Positions 1 to 7,164 are shown, numbered from the stretch's first letter. The stretch is DNA of 40,187 nt from Acidobacteriota bacterium (GCA_003165465.1 PLUM01000057.1:1-40187), one strand, 5' to 3'. The notes: a model not told the origin generated them from the sequence alone. Numbers and translations: made by a program.

Positions 1-221
1 CTCTTCATGGCGGCATCGGCGGCAACCATTTTAGCCATATTGTCCTTCATTAGGGTCTGCATCTGGTCCATCCGCGCATGCATCTGTTCCATCTGCGATT
101 TCATGTTTTTCATGTCCATGCCGGAACTTTGCATGGCATCCTGGGCTTGCAGTGGTGCGCCGTGAAAGCCCATTAGTAATAATGCGAGAATCGGCACAAG
201 CAGCAGTTTTTTCATTGTCAT
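1..221 (-). CDS. Methionine-rich secreted protein, C-terminus cut by the window edge
   Basis: Reading leftward from ATG at 221, the frame stays open to the window edge (about 73 codons seen). A second in-frame ATG lies at 215, but AGGAG about 8 nt before 221 favours 221. The protein starts with Lys-Lys and a hydrophobic stretch (residues 6-18), then reaches a Leu-Gln-Ala-Gln signal-cleavage-like site near residue 25. The mature part is a predicted amphipathic helix rich in Met (Met every 3-7 residues), Gln, Lys and Asp. Met-rich periplasmic helices are often linked to copper or silver binding, but that is inference; a coiled-coil structural role is equally possible. It lies 117 nt downstream of the beta-barrel gene on the same strand and is probably co-transcribed. 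No family is recognised. Confidence 0.7.
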   Translation of the reverse strand, partial: MTMKKLLLVPILALLLMGFHGAPLQAQDAMQSSGMDMKNMKSQMEQMHARMDQMQTLMKDNMAKMVAADAAMK

Positions 222-337
222 TTCTTCATCTCCTAGGTGTTCTCAAATCGATTGCTGATAAAAACCGGGTCAGCGCTACTGCAAAAACCATGACTCGTTT
301 CGACTCCCCCTGGACAGAGCCAAGCCTGCATCGTCGC

Positions 338-1255
338 TCACGGAGTCGGTGATCGCCGATGTAGAAGGTGGTCGATCGAATATCCGACCCCCATTCGCAG
401 CGTAAACGGATCGCTTACGTCGGAGAGTCCAAATGACGGCTCGACGTGAACGGTCCAGTGTTTCGACAGGGAATAGTTGAAAACAGGACCCACATAGTGC
501 TGCTGGCGTTGCCAGTAGAAGCCGAATTGATCAGTGTTGCCGAGCGCACCTATCATCTCGAGGCCATAGCCCAGCCGTTGAAGCGAGAGCACCGGAGGCG
601 CTTTCTTTTTCGGCATGGCCGCCATTCCGGCCATATCTTTGCCCGGTTCCATTGACATATAGGATGCCTGCCGAAACACGCCCCAGGCATAGCCGAAGTC
701 GTTGCCGCCGCTTTCCAGACTGGTCTCGTTGATGAAGTTGAACGTCAAGTTAACGCGTCCCCAATCGTGATACATGATGGCTCGCTGCTCGAAAGTGCGG
801 ACGGGCGTGCGCCGCGCGAGCGCCAAAGGCTCATTCAAGTCTTCGCCGCCGAATCCGGCGACCTCCATTTTGTACAACGCCGCCCCATTAAGGCCTTCGT
901 ACTCGCCGTAGAGGGTGAAATTCAGCAGGTGGTCGTGTGGTAAAACGCGAAAGTAACTATTGATCCGCAGCCCGCCGTAGGTGGTCGGCAAACCGAAGAT
1001 TTTCTGCCCCTCCGCCATGAACCCCACCGTCCAGCGGGGAGTGAGGCCATACTGCACCATACCCATGCCGGTGAAGAAATTGTTGGTGGATCGCGCGGAC
1101 TGGAAGTCCGAAAGCGCCATAATCATCATGGTGTCCTGCGAAAGAGGATGACTGATGGTCGAGAAGTACGGGTCCATCTGCGCGTTTACGACGCCAGCAC
1201 CAGAGAGCAAGCAAAGCAGAATCACAATAATCGGTTTTATCATCTTCCCTTTCAC
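338..1255 (-). CDS. Secreted, probable outer-membrane beta-barrel protein
   Basis: 305 residues with an N-terminal signal peptide (hydrophobic core near residues 8-20, cleavage after Val-Asn-Ala). The mature part alternates aromatic/hydrophobic and polar residues with many Gly, Tyr and Trp, and shows repeated strand-turn patterns such as YGLTPRWTVGFMAEG and FNYSLSKHWTVHVEPSFG, typical of small outer-membrane barrels. A Met/Lys-rich loop (MSMEPGKDMAGMAAMPKKK) lies in the middle. The first codon is GTG at 1255, overlapping the end of the upstream broken gene. An ATG at 1243, which still keeps the signal peptide, is the alternative; neither has a convincing ribosome site. The Met-rich loop and the Met-rich protein downstream hint at a shared metal-related role, but no family-level function can be assigned. 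Confidence 0.75.
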   Translation of the reverse strand: MKGKMIKPIIVILLCLLSGAGVVNAQMDPYFSTISHPLSQDTMMIMALSDFQSARSTNNFFTGMGMVQYGLTPRWTVGFMAEGQKIFGLPTTYGGLRINSYFRVLPHDHLLNFTLYGEYEGLNGAALYKMEVAGFGGEDLNEPLALARRTPVRTFEQRAIMYHDWGRVNLTFNFINETSLESGGNDFGYAWGVFRQASYMSMEPGKDMAGMAAMPKKKAPPVLSLQRLGYGLEMIGALGNTDQFGFYWQRQQHYVGPVFNYSLSKHWTVHVEPSFGLSDVSDPFTLRMGVGYSIDHLLHRRSPTP

Positions 1256-1410
1256 AACCAGACCATGCGTTTTCGGCCCTGAATCAAATTGATTACAAAG
1301 ATGGCCAACGCGATGAGCAGCAGAACGTGGTTGAATCCTCTAAGTGTTTAAGAAATGACCATGCCAAGAAGCCAGAGGACACACAACACGGCGAGAATTG
1401 TCCCAAGTAT
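1252..1410 (-). pseudogene. Broken lmo0937-family small membrane protein gene
   Basis: Reading leftward from 1410, the frame gives a short two-helix membrane protein resembling the roughly 50-residue lmo0937/DUF5670 family. The first half reads TILAVLCVLWLLGMVIS and the second GFNHVLLLIALAIFVINLIQ followed by GRKR. Three lesions are visible: the expected start Met codon is ATA (1408-1410), the expected Trp of the Met-Leu-Trp-Thr start is Gly, and the expected Tyr after the first helix is a TAA stop (1348-1350). The frame ends with TGA at 1252-1254, overlapping the GTG start of the beta-barrel gene, so the gene may once have led that operon. The family match is from memory; the stop codon is directly visible. 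Confidence 0.65.
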
Positions 1411-1881
1411 GCGGTTTCGATCTCACAAGAAACCCGTGTCACAGGACTTCTGCAGTACCTGCAGCCAAGGTGCGTTGAGAAGAAGTTTTCGAGAGATAGC
1501 GATCCGCGCACTCCTCCGGCGGCTGCTGATGCCACGCCGACGGCTTTGTCGATTCTTGCCCAAGCCGCGCTGAAAGAAATTTCCGTCAAATTCTCGAACG
1601 GTTCGGTCGCCGCGCGCAGTTTTTTGCCGTTCGCATCAGATGGCGCAGGCACCGATGCTGTGGGAGCCGTCTGCGCCGCTTGAGCGGCCAAGCTAGTAAG
1701 GAGCGCGACAATCAAGAACGCGTCCTAGCGAGCCAGATATCGAGATCGGTTTGCCTTGATAAGTCTCCACACAACTCCGCAAACAGAGGAAACCGGGATT
1801 TCCATTTTGGGTCCCCGCCGCCCCGCCACCGACCGCATGAAGCTAAATGGAGCCAGCCAGGCCGCGGCGCTTCCATTGAGG
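1411..1881. other. Gene-free stretch with a possible decayed reading frame
   Basis: No intact gene is convincing here. On the minus strand a frame running leftward from a TTG at 1715 has an export-like Ala-rich start and about 70 residues of plausible composition, then becomes Cys/Ser-rich and improbable as it enters the broken lmo0937-like gene. It has no ATG and no ribosome site. A plus-strand frame over the same bases is equally unconvincing. The stretch is best read as decayed coding DNA between the PepSY gene and the broken lmo0937-family gene. Confidence 0.45.
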
Positions 1882-2232
1882 TTAATCGGGGTTCGGCCCT
1901 TCCTTGGAATCTTCCAGGACCTTGCCGGTTTTCGCATCCACGCCTACTTCGCGCATAACGGAGCCTTGCTTGATATCAAAGGAGTAACGTAGGCCGCTTC
2001 CGCCTTTTTCCACTTCTAGCTCCTCATCCGTAATCTTGCCAGGCGAGGACTTCAAAGCGATGGCCCGCGCCTCCTTCAGGCTGATCTTGGCGTTTTTCGC
2101 CAGGTTGTCGCCCTTAAAGTGTGGCGTGGCCTTGTCAGTAGCGGACACTGCCGTGGTGTTGTGCTGCGCGGCGACCGCAGGGATCGTTAGTGTCAGTGCG
2201 AGGGCGGCGATGCACGTAATGTATCTACTCAT
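1882..2232 (-). CDS. Small secreted PepSY-domain protein
   Basis: 116 residues: a signal peptide (residues 1-22, cleavage near AVAAQ), a short linker, then one PepSY domain at about 45-112. The domain shows the usual pattern: a helix starting ISLKEARAIAL, then the strand pair ELEVEKGGSGLRYSFDIK, and a closing VGVDAKTGKVLEDSKEG. PepSY domains are known as periplasmic or cell-surface modules, some of which inhibit peptidases or modulate sensors; the target here is unknown. The ATG at 2232 is preceded by AGGA and a likely promoter at 2268-2295. It appears monocistronic, because the bases downstream are decayed. Confidence 0.85.
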   Translation of the reverse strand: MSRYITCIAALALTLTIPAVAAQHNTTAVSATDKATPHFKGDNLAKNAKISLKEARAIALKSSPGKITDEELEVEKGGSGLRYSFDIKQGSVMREVGVDAKTGKVLEDSKEGPNPD

Positions 2233-2267
2233 ATTTTTGTGTCCTCACTTGTCGTGCATTTCTTCAG

Positions 2268-2295
2268 AATATAGCCTCTTGTAAAAGAGCTTCAA
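2268..2295 (-). promoter_or_regulatory. Candidate sigma-70 promoter of the PepSY gene with an embedded palindrome
   Basis: On the minus strand, TTGAAG (2290-2295) is followed after 16 nt by TATATT (2268-2273). The spacer holds an inverted repeat, CTCTT-TTAC-AAGAG, which could bind a regulator. The expected transcript start leaves a leader of roughly 30 nt before the ATG at 2232. Confidence 0.45.
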
Positions 2296-2654
2296 TCTGG
2301 AATTCCTGCAGTTCCACGTCAATAATTATGTCTGAACCCAACATCAACATCTGTTCGCAATTGAACACTTAGCCCGCATTTCTCACGAAATTGTATGTTT
2401 CCTGGGAACGCCAATCTCCTGATTGGCGCGTGGCAAAACGCCAATCAGGAGATTGGCGTTCCCAGGTTTGCTCCAAGGCAATTCGTGCCAACTGTGCTTG
2501 GAGATAGGGAAGTCATTCCGGTTGGGTCACCTTGCCAGAACGCACCGTTTGAGCATTGAAGCGGCGCGGTCCCGTTCCGGTGGTGAGAAGGTCAGGCTAG
2601 ATCTGCGTCCCGCTGAAGAACGCGAGTTCACGTGTGGGAAAAGCATCGAAAAAT
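2296..2654. other. Non-coding spacer between the PepSY gene and tRNA-Leu
   Basis: No reading frame here looks like a gene. Apart from the large palindrome at 2401-2466, a 7-bp inverted repeat CTCCAAG/CTTGGAG lies just right of it at about 2465-2500. No poly-T terminator is visible downstream of the leftward-reading tRNA. Confidence 0.5.
2401..2466. repeat. Nested perfect palindrome, REP-like
   Basis: Two perfectly complementary 28-nt arms (2401-2428 and 2439-2466) flank a 10-nt loop. Each arm contains its own smaller inverted repeat, CGCCAATC-TCCT-GATTGGCG, so the DNA can fold as one long hairpin or two small ones. It lies in a gene-free spacer, unrelated in sequence to the repeats near 26.6 and 35.5 kb. 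Its form matches REP/BIME-type elements; no transposase is nearby. Confidence 0.85.
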
Positions 2655-2740
2655 TGGTGCCGGAGGAGGGAGTCGAACCCACACGTCCTTGCGAACAACG
2701 GATTTTGAGTCCGCCGCGTCTGCCATTCCGCCACTCCGGC
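2655..2740 (-). tRNA. tRNA-Leu(CAA)
   Basis: 86 nt including an encoded CCA tail (2655-2657). The acceptor stem pairs GCCGGAG (2734-2740) with CTCCGGC. The anticodon loop CTCAAAA gives anticodon CAA, reading TTG. A long variable arm (TTGTTCGCAA) marks a class II tRNA, and the T arm carries GGTTCGACTCC. A promoter-like pair lies immediately upstream. Confidence 0.95.
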
Positions 2741-2749
2741 GTGCCCTAG

Positions 2750-2777
2750 ATTCTACACGACACGAGGCGGTTGCCAA
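2750..2777 (-). promoter_or_regulatory. Candidate promoter of tRNA-Leu
   Basis: On the minus strand, TTGGCA (2772-2777, five of six consensus bases) is followed after 16 nt by TAGAAT (2750-2755). The -10 box ends 9 nt before the mature tRNA 5' end at 2740, as expected for a tRNA with a very short leader. Confidence 0.6.
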
Positions 2778-2864
2778 AGCCTTGCTCGACGGGCGTTCCG
2801 TGTCTACACTGCGCATCACGCGAAGGGGCCGCCCGATCCACGCGGCGATATCTCGCGCCAACAC

Positions 2865-4205
2865 ATGTCCAACGCTCCCAAAGACGATTCGGCGGCAAAC
2901 GCGGAAACCTCATCCAGCGGCGGCTCGGAGCGCGGTGTGGATGCGGGCTGGAATGCGCCGGAATTGCCCATGCCAAAAGCTCGCTCCAACTGGCGGCTCG
3001 GATTCTGGAGCCTGATCGCCACGCAATTTCAGGGCGCGTTCAACGATAATGCGCTGAAGTTCCTTGTGATCTATCTGGTCGTGGAACGAGACTTTGCGTT
3101 CGATGTGCGTGACCGTCTTATTCTGCTGGTGGGCGCGCTGTTTGCATTGCCGTACATTTTATTTTCGCTCATGGGAGGATTTCTGGCGGACCGCTACAGC
3201 AAGCGGTCCGTCACGATCGGCACGAAGATATTTGAAATTGGCGTCATGCTATTCGCGCTCGCGTCGCTCGCGCTCGGCAACCTGCTGATGGAGGCGGCCG
3301 CGGTTTTTCTGCTCAGCACGCAAGGCGCGTTGTTCGGACCGTCGAAATATGGACTGCTCCCCGAGTTGCTGCCCGAAACAAAACTCTCGTGGGGAAACGG
3401 CGTGATCGAGCTGGGCACGTTTCTCGCGGCCATCACGGCGACCATGGCCGCCGGCTTTCTCGCGGCCGCGTTTCGCGGGCGGCAAATCTGGTCCGGCGCG
3501 ATTCTTCTCGGCTTCACGGTGTTCGGGCTGGTGGCAAGCCTGGGTATTTCCCGCGTGCCGGCCGCCGATCCCGCGCGCCAATTGCGGGCGAATCCCTTCA
3601 CCGATTTCGCCGGTCAGCTTCGTATCATTGCGAAGGACCGCTTGCTCCGCTGGTCGGTCATAGGCAATACGTATCTGTGGTTTCTCGCGGCGCTCCTGCA
3701 ATTTGTTATTGTCGTTTATGGGCACGATGTCCTGCGCGTGGACGAAACGCAGATCAGTTATTTGCAAGCCGCCGTGGGAATCGGCATCGGAACGGGCAGC
3801 CTCGCCGCCGGCTATCTTTCACGCGGCAAGATCGAGTGCCGGTTGGTTCCTCTGGGCGCGATGGGAATGGCGGTGTTCGGTTTTCTGGTTTCGCGGCCGG
3901 GCCTCGGGGTTTGGCCCGCGCGCGCGGATCTTTGCCTGCTTGGATTTTTCGGAGGCTTCTACGCCGTCCCGCTCAACGCACTCATTCAGCGTCGCCCTTT
4001 GCCCGAGCACAAGGGCGGAGTCATCGCCGCCGCAAATCTGCTCTCGTTCATCGGCGTCTTCCTCGCCGCGGGAGTTTATTTCGCGCTTTCCTCGGCCGCG
4101 CATCTCGCTCCCGGCCGGATTTTTCTCGCTGGGGCCGTCATGACGCTCGCGGCCACGTTCCATGCGTTCCGCCTGCCGGCCGATTCCCCCGAGCCATCGC
4201 GCTAG
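2865..4205 (+). CDS. LplT-like MFS transporter (putative lysophospholipid flippase)
   Basis: 446 residues: a hydrophilic N-terminal tail of about 42 residues and then roughly 12 membrane segments of the major facilitator fold. QFQGAFNDNALKF at 54-66 and the later GPSKYGLLPELLPE and NGVIELGTF motifs are typical of the LplT family, whose characterised member flips lysophospholipids inward across the inner membrane for re-acylation. No acyltransferase/acyl-ACP synthetase (Aas) domain is fused, and no such gene is next door. The gene converges on mlaD with a 4-nt overlap of stop codons (4202-4205), so no dedicated terminator fits between them. The substrate assignment follows from the family only; another amphipathic lipid is possible. 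Confidence 0.8.
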   Translation: MSNAPKDDSAANAETSSSGGSERGVDAGWNAPELPMPKARSNWRLGFWSLIATQFQGAFNDNALKFLVIYLVVERDFAFDVRDRLILLVGALFALPYILFSLMGGFLADRYSKRSVTIGTKIFEIGVMLFALASLALGNLLMEAAAVFLLSTQGALFGPSKYGLLPELLPETKLSWGNGVIELGTFLAAITATMAAGFLAAAFRGRQIWSGAILLGFTVFGLVASLGISRVPAADPARQLRANPFTDFAGQLRIIAKDRLLRWSVIGNTYLWFLAALLQFVIVVYGHDVLRVDETQISYLQAAVGIGIGTGSLAAGYLSRGKIECRLVPLGAMGMAVFGFLVSRPGLGVWPARADLCLLGFFGGFYAVPLNALIQRRPLPEHKGGVIAAANLLSFIGVFLAAGVYFALSSAAHLAPGRIFLAGAVMTLAATFHAFRLPADSPEPSR

Positions 4206-5287
4206 AAAATCGAAAACGTCACGTGCAGGAATTTTTTAGGATTCTTGCGGAAATCACTAATGAGCAGGCGCATATCCCCGGCCACGCCCGTGGCGTTGTC
4301 ATAAAACTTCGGATCCGTGAAGAATTTCCCAATCGTATTCTCGTTGGAATTGAGTTTTTCCGTGGCGGTGGACAGATTTTCGCCCACCCGCTTGTACTGC
4401 ACGAACAGCGAGTCATCCGTGGCGAGTTTTCCAAGCGTGCCCTTGCCGTCCCGAACATCCGCAAAAAAAGCGTTGCTGTTGTCGATCAGTTTTTTCGCGC
4501 TGTCGTGAATATCGTCCTCGTACACAAGCTTGCCGAGCGTGCCTTGCTTGGTCTGGACGGCTTCGAGCACGTTATCGAGCCGCTCCGCGACGGAATTCGC
4601 GTGATTGTACATTTCGTCGTCGTTGGCGAGTTTCCCCAGGGTTCCCTTGCCAGCCTGAATGTCGGCCATCATGCGGTCAAGGTTCATGAGGGATCTATTC
4701 AGGCGATCGTAGGCAGTTTCGTCGACCATGAATTTTCCGAGCGACCCGCGCCCGCTCCGCACATCGGTCAGCACGGCGTTGGCTTGTATCGTGATGGCGT
4801 TCAGGTTTCCCATCAGGTCCGCGCTGCGCGCCACGACTTGCTTCAGGGCCACCTCTTCCCGGCCGGGAATTTCCTGATCGTTCTGCAGGACGCTGCCGAC
4901 GTAGCCGCGGTCGATGTCCACATACCGGTCGCCAAGCAGTCCCTCGGTTATGAGCCCCGCGGAGGAGTCCGAGCGGATGTAGGACTGAAACGTTTTCCGG
5001 ATGCGCATATCGACTTCGATGTTCTTCTCTTTCGACGACGGCTCGCCCGGCTTTGGCACGGCGATGGAAATCTGTTCCACGTTGCCGACTTCCACGCCAT
5101 CCACGCGGACGGGCGCGCCGATGGTGAGTCCGTCCACTTCGGGCAGGTACGCGCGCAGGCGGTACTTCGGTCCCCAACCGCCGCCACCCGTCACGTAGAA
5201 AATGACCACCGCCACCAAAACGGCTCCAGCCAGCGAAAATAATCCGACTCGTAGATCGGTCCATGTCAGTTGCTTGTGATGCGCCAT
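4202..5287 (-). CDS. mlaD: MlaD-type MCE-domain lipid transport protein with 34-residue repeats
   Basis: 361 residues: an N-terminal membrane anchor at about 15-33, an MCE domain at about 40-125 (core DGLTIGAPVRVDGVEVGNV), and a long helical C-terminal region. That region holds five units centred on G-[ST]-[LI]-G-K at residues 181, 215, 249, 283 and 317, an exact 34-residue spacing, each followed by an acidic turn and an aromatic residue. MCE proteins form hexameric rings that carry phospholipids between the membranes. Repeated helices of this kind are expected to extend the ring into a tube or collar, which is inference. It is the last gene of mlaE-mlaF-mlaD, with its ATG at 5287 43 nt after mlaF. 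No periplasmic mlaB/mlaC partner is in the window. Confidence 0.88.
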   Translation of the reverse strand: MAHHKQLTWTDLRVGLFSLAGAVLVAVVIFYVTGGGGWGPKYRLRAYLPEVDGLTIGAPVRVDGVEVGNVEQISIAVPKPGEPSSKEKNIEVDMRIRKTFQSYIRSDSSAGLITEGLLGDRYVDIDRGYVGSVLQNDQEIPGREEVALKQVVARSADLMGNLNAITIQANAVLTDVRSGRGSLGKFMVDETAYDRLNRSLMNLDRMMADIQAGKGTLGKLANDDEMYNHANSVAERLDNVLEAVQTKQGTLGKLVYEDDIHDSAKKLIDNSNAFFADVRDGKGTLGKLATDDSLFVQYKRVGENLSTATEKLNSNENTIGKFFTDPKFYDNATGVAGDMRLLISDFRKNPKKFLHVTFSIF

Positions 5288-5329
5288 CGGTGCCCCTCCT
5301 CGACAAAGTCCGGTACAGCAGACTCCAAA

Positions 5330-6166
5330 TTACAACAAAAAACGTCGTAAATACTCGTCGGTTGTGTTCGCCAGTTCCGGCGGACTCCCCTCGAAATAGA
5401 CTTTACCGTCGCGAAGTACGACGAAATTCGTCGGCGCGCCGGGGGCCCGCGAAGCTCCATTGTGCGCGACCGGCACAACCCGGCCGGCGTCCCCGTCAAA
5501 CCTGTAATTCTCCAAGCCGAAAGCATCCTGCAAGCGATGCGTGGCGAGCACGGCCGTCACGCCTTGCGTGTCGCGCAACCGCAGAATCAGCGTGATGATC
5601 GTTTGCGCGGTCACCGGATCGAGGCCCGCCGTTGGCGAATCATAAAGGACCACATGCGGCCGTGTCACGAGAGCGCGCGCGATCGAGACTCGCCGCTTCA
5701 TGCCGCCCGACAGTTCCGGGGGCAGCTTCTCCAGAGTATCTTCCATTTCCACGAATCGCAGGGATTCACGAACGCGAAGCTCAATCTCCTCTTCCTCCAC
5801 GCCCTCTTCGCGCAGGCAGTAGGCCACGTTATCAGCGACCGTGAGCGAGTCAAACAGCGCGCCCTCCTGAAACACAAATCCAATTTTTCGGCGGAAGGCG
5901 AGCAATTCCCTTTCCGACATGCGGCCCAGATCCTGGCCCAGCATGAGCACCGTTCCCGAATCCGGCTGAATCAGCCCCGCGGCCAATTTCAGAATGAGAC
6001 TTTTCCCCGATCCGCTTTCGCCAATTAAAATTTTGGTCTCGCCCGGAGCGACGGAAAACGAAAGGCCGTTCAGCACGTTTCCTTTGTCGAAACCAATGCC
6101 GATATCTTTGAGGGAAAGAACGGGTTCGCCGGCCGCGTTCGCGCCCATGATGAAAGGATGCGTCAT
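5330..6166 (-). CDS. mlaF: MlaF-type ABC transporter ATPase
   Basis: 278 residues from ATG 6166; an in-frame ATG at 6148 also fits, while a longer frame reaching 6283 would overlap mlaE and adds unlikely sequence. Walker A is GESGSGKS at 49-56, the signature LSGGM at 152-156, and the H-loop ATH ends at H210. Walker B reads VVLYDSPTAGLDP: D176 is followed by S177 where the catalytic glutamate is normally found. A roughly 25-residue insertion (about 222-248) separates the H-loop region from the last strand. The family powers MlaE/MlaD lipid transport at the inner membrane. A 15-bp perfect tandem duplication (6150-6179) lies across the start and duplicates Thr-His-Pro-Phe codons, making the exact start uncertain. 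Confidence 0.88.
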   Translation of the reverse strand: MTHPFIMGANAAGEPVLSLKDIGIGFDKGNVLNGLSFSVAPGETKILIGESGSGKSLILKLAAGLIQPDSGTVLMLGQDLGRMSERELLAFRRKIGFVFQEGALFDSLTVADNVAYCLREEGVEEEEIELRVRESLRFVEMEDTLEKLPPELSGGMKRRVSIARALVTRPHVVLYDSPTAGLDPVTAQTIITLILRLRDTQGVTAVLATHRLQDAFGLENYRFDGDAGRVVPVAHNGASRAPGAPTNFVVLRDGKVYFEGSPPELANTTDEYLRRFLL

Positions 6167-6263
6167 GAAAGGATGCGTCCGCGCTGTCGCCGCACCAACG
6201 CTGGATTCATCCCGGCGATTATAGATGGAAATGGCCCCCGTGCGGGGACGATTACAATAATGG

Positions 6264-7091
6264 CTAGAACAGGTGGCCGGCAAGATACAGCATCAATTTC
6301 GTCAGGAAGAAGTTGGTGATCAGGATGATCACGGATGCGGTAACCACCGCTTGCGTGGTCGCTCGTCCAACTCCCTGCGTTCCGCCCTTCACGTTCAATC
6401 CCTGATAGCACGCAACCGTCGCGATGATGAAACCGTAGACGAGAGGTTTGGTAAGCCCCTGCATCAGGTCGGAAAATTCCAAAATATTCATCGCCCGCGT
6501 CCAGAATGAGACCGCGCCGAGCCGAAGAGTAAAGGAGGCGACCAGGTACCCGCCGGTCAGCCCCATGAGATCCGCCATAGCCGTAAGCAGCGGAAGCATC
6601 AGAACCGTCGCCACCATGCGCGGCGTGACGAGTTTTCGGATGGGGTCGGTGCCCATCGCGCGCATCGCGTCCACTTGCTCGGTGACGACCATAGATCCCA
6701 ATTCGGAGGCGATGCCCGAAGCGTTCCTCCCCGCCACCAGCAGACCGGTAATCGACGGCCCCAATTCGCGCACCAGCGCCAGCGAAACCATGTCCGCCGT
6801 GAGCACCGTTTGTCCGAACCGCTGAAATTGCGCGGCCGTTTGCAGGACCATGACGGCGCCGATGAAAAAGCCGGTCAACAAAACGATCGGCAGCGATCCA
6901 ACTCCGATGATGTCCATCTGCTCCAAAATATCGGAAACATAGCGCGGCGGGCCAAACAGATTCGCGATCGAGCGCGCCGATAGCAGGGCGTACTCCTGCA
7001 CATGCAGGACCGACTGCTTCGCTCGCGCAGCGACGGCGTCGGCGAGAGAAACGGCATTCGGCTCAAGGAGTTTGGGGTTGGTGGTCGCCAT
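6264..7091 (-). CDS. mlaE: MlaE-type ABC permease
   Basis: 275 residues with five to six predicted membrane helices. The family core is clear: LVRELGPSITGLLVAGRNAS and the following IASELGSMVVTEQVDAMRAM motif (coupling helix facing the ATPase), then DPIRKLVTPRM. MlaE/YrbE permeases form the dimeric membrane core to which MlaD hexamers and MlaF attach. It is the first gene of the operon, followed 97 nt later by mlaF. A promoter-like pair lies at 7136-7164, and the upstream region is shared with divergent aroC. Confidence 0.92.
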   Translation of the reverse strand: MATTNPKLLEPNAVSLADAVAARAKQSVLHVQEYALLSARSIANLFGPPRYVSDILEQMDIIGVGSLPIVLLTGFFIGAVMVLQTAAQFQRFGQTVLTADMVSLALVRELGPSITGLLVAGRNASGIASELGSMVVTEQVDAMRAMGTDPIRKLVTPRMVATVLMLPLLTAMADLMGLTGGYLVASFTLRLGAVSFWTRAMNILEFSDLMQGLTKPLVYGFIIATVACYQGLNVKGGTQGVGRATTQAVVTASVIILITNFFLTKLMLYLAGHLF

Positions 7092-7135
7092 CGGTTATCG
7101 TAGGGGGTCCCTCGCGAGCGGACCAGTTCTGAAAC

Positions 7136-7164
7136 AGCCTACTGGCCGCAGCCGGAGACGTCAA
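7136..7164 (-). promoter_or_regulatory. Candidate promoter of the mla operon
   Basis: Minus strand: TTGACG (7159-7164, five of six bases) then 17 nt and TAGGCT (7136-7141, weak). The leader to the mlaE ATG at 7091 would be about 40 nt. Confidence 0.35.

Noticed and set aside
1293-1715. 140-codon minus-strand frame with a signal-like start
   Set aside because: It starts with TTG without a ribosome site, and its second half is Cys/Ser-rich and overlaps the broken lmo0937-like gene; it is described as possible decayed DNA only.
3389-5242. 617-codon open frame on the plus strand
   Set aside because: It runs in another frame across the LplT-like gene and antisense to mlaD; the translation is Arg/His-rich with no domain, while both overlapped genes have clear family motifs.
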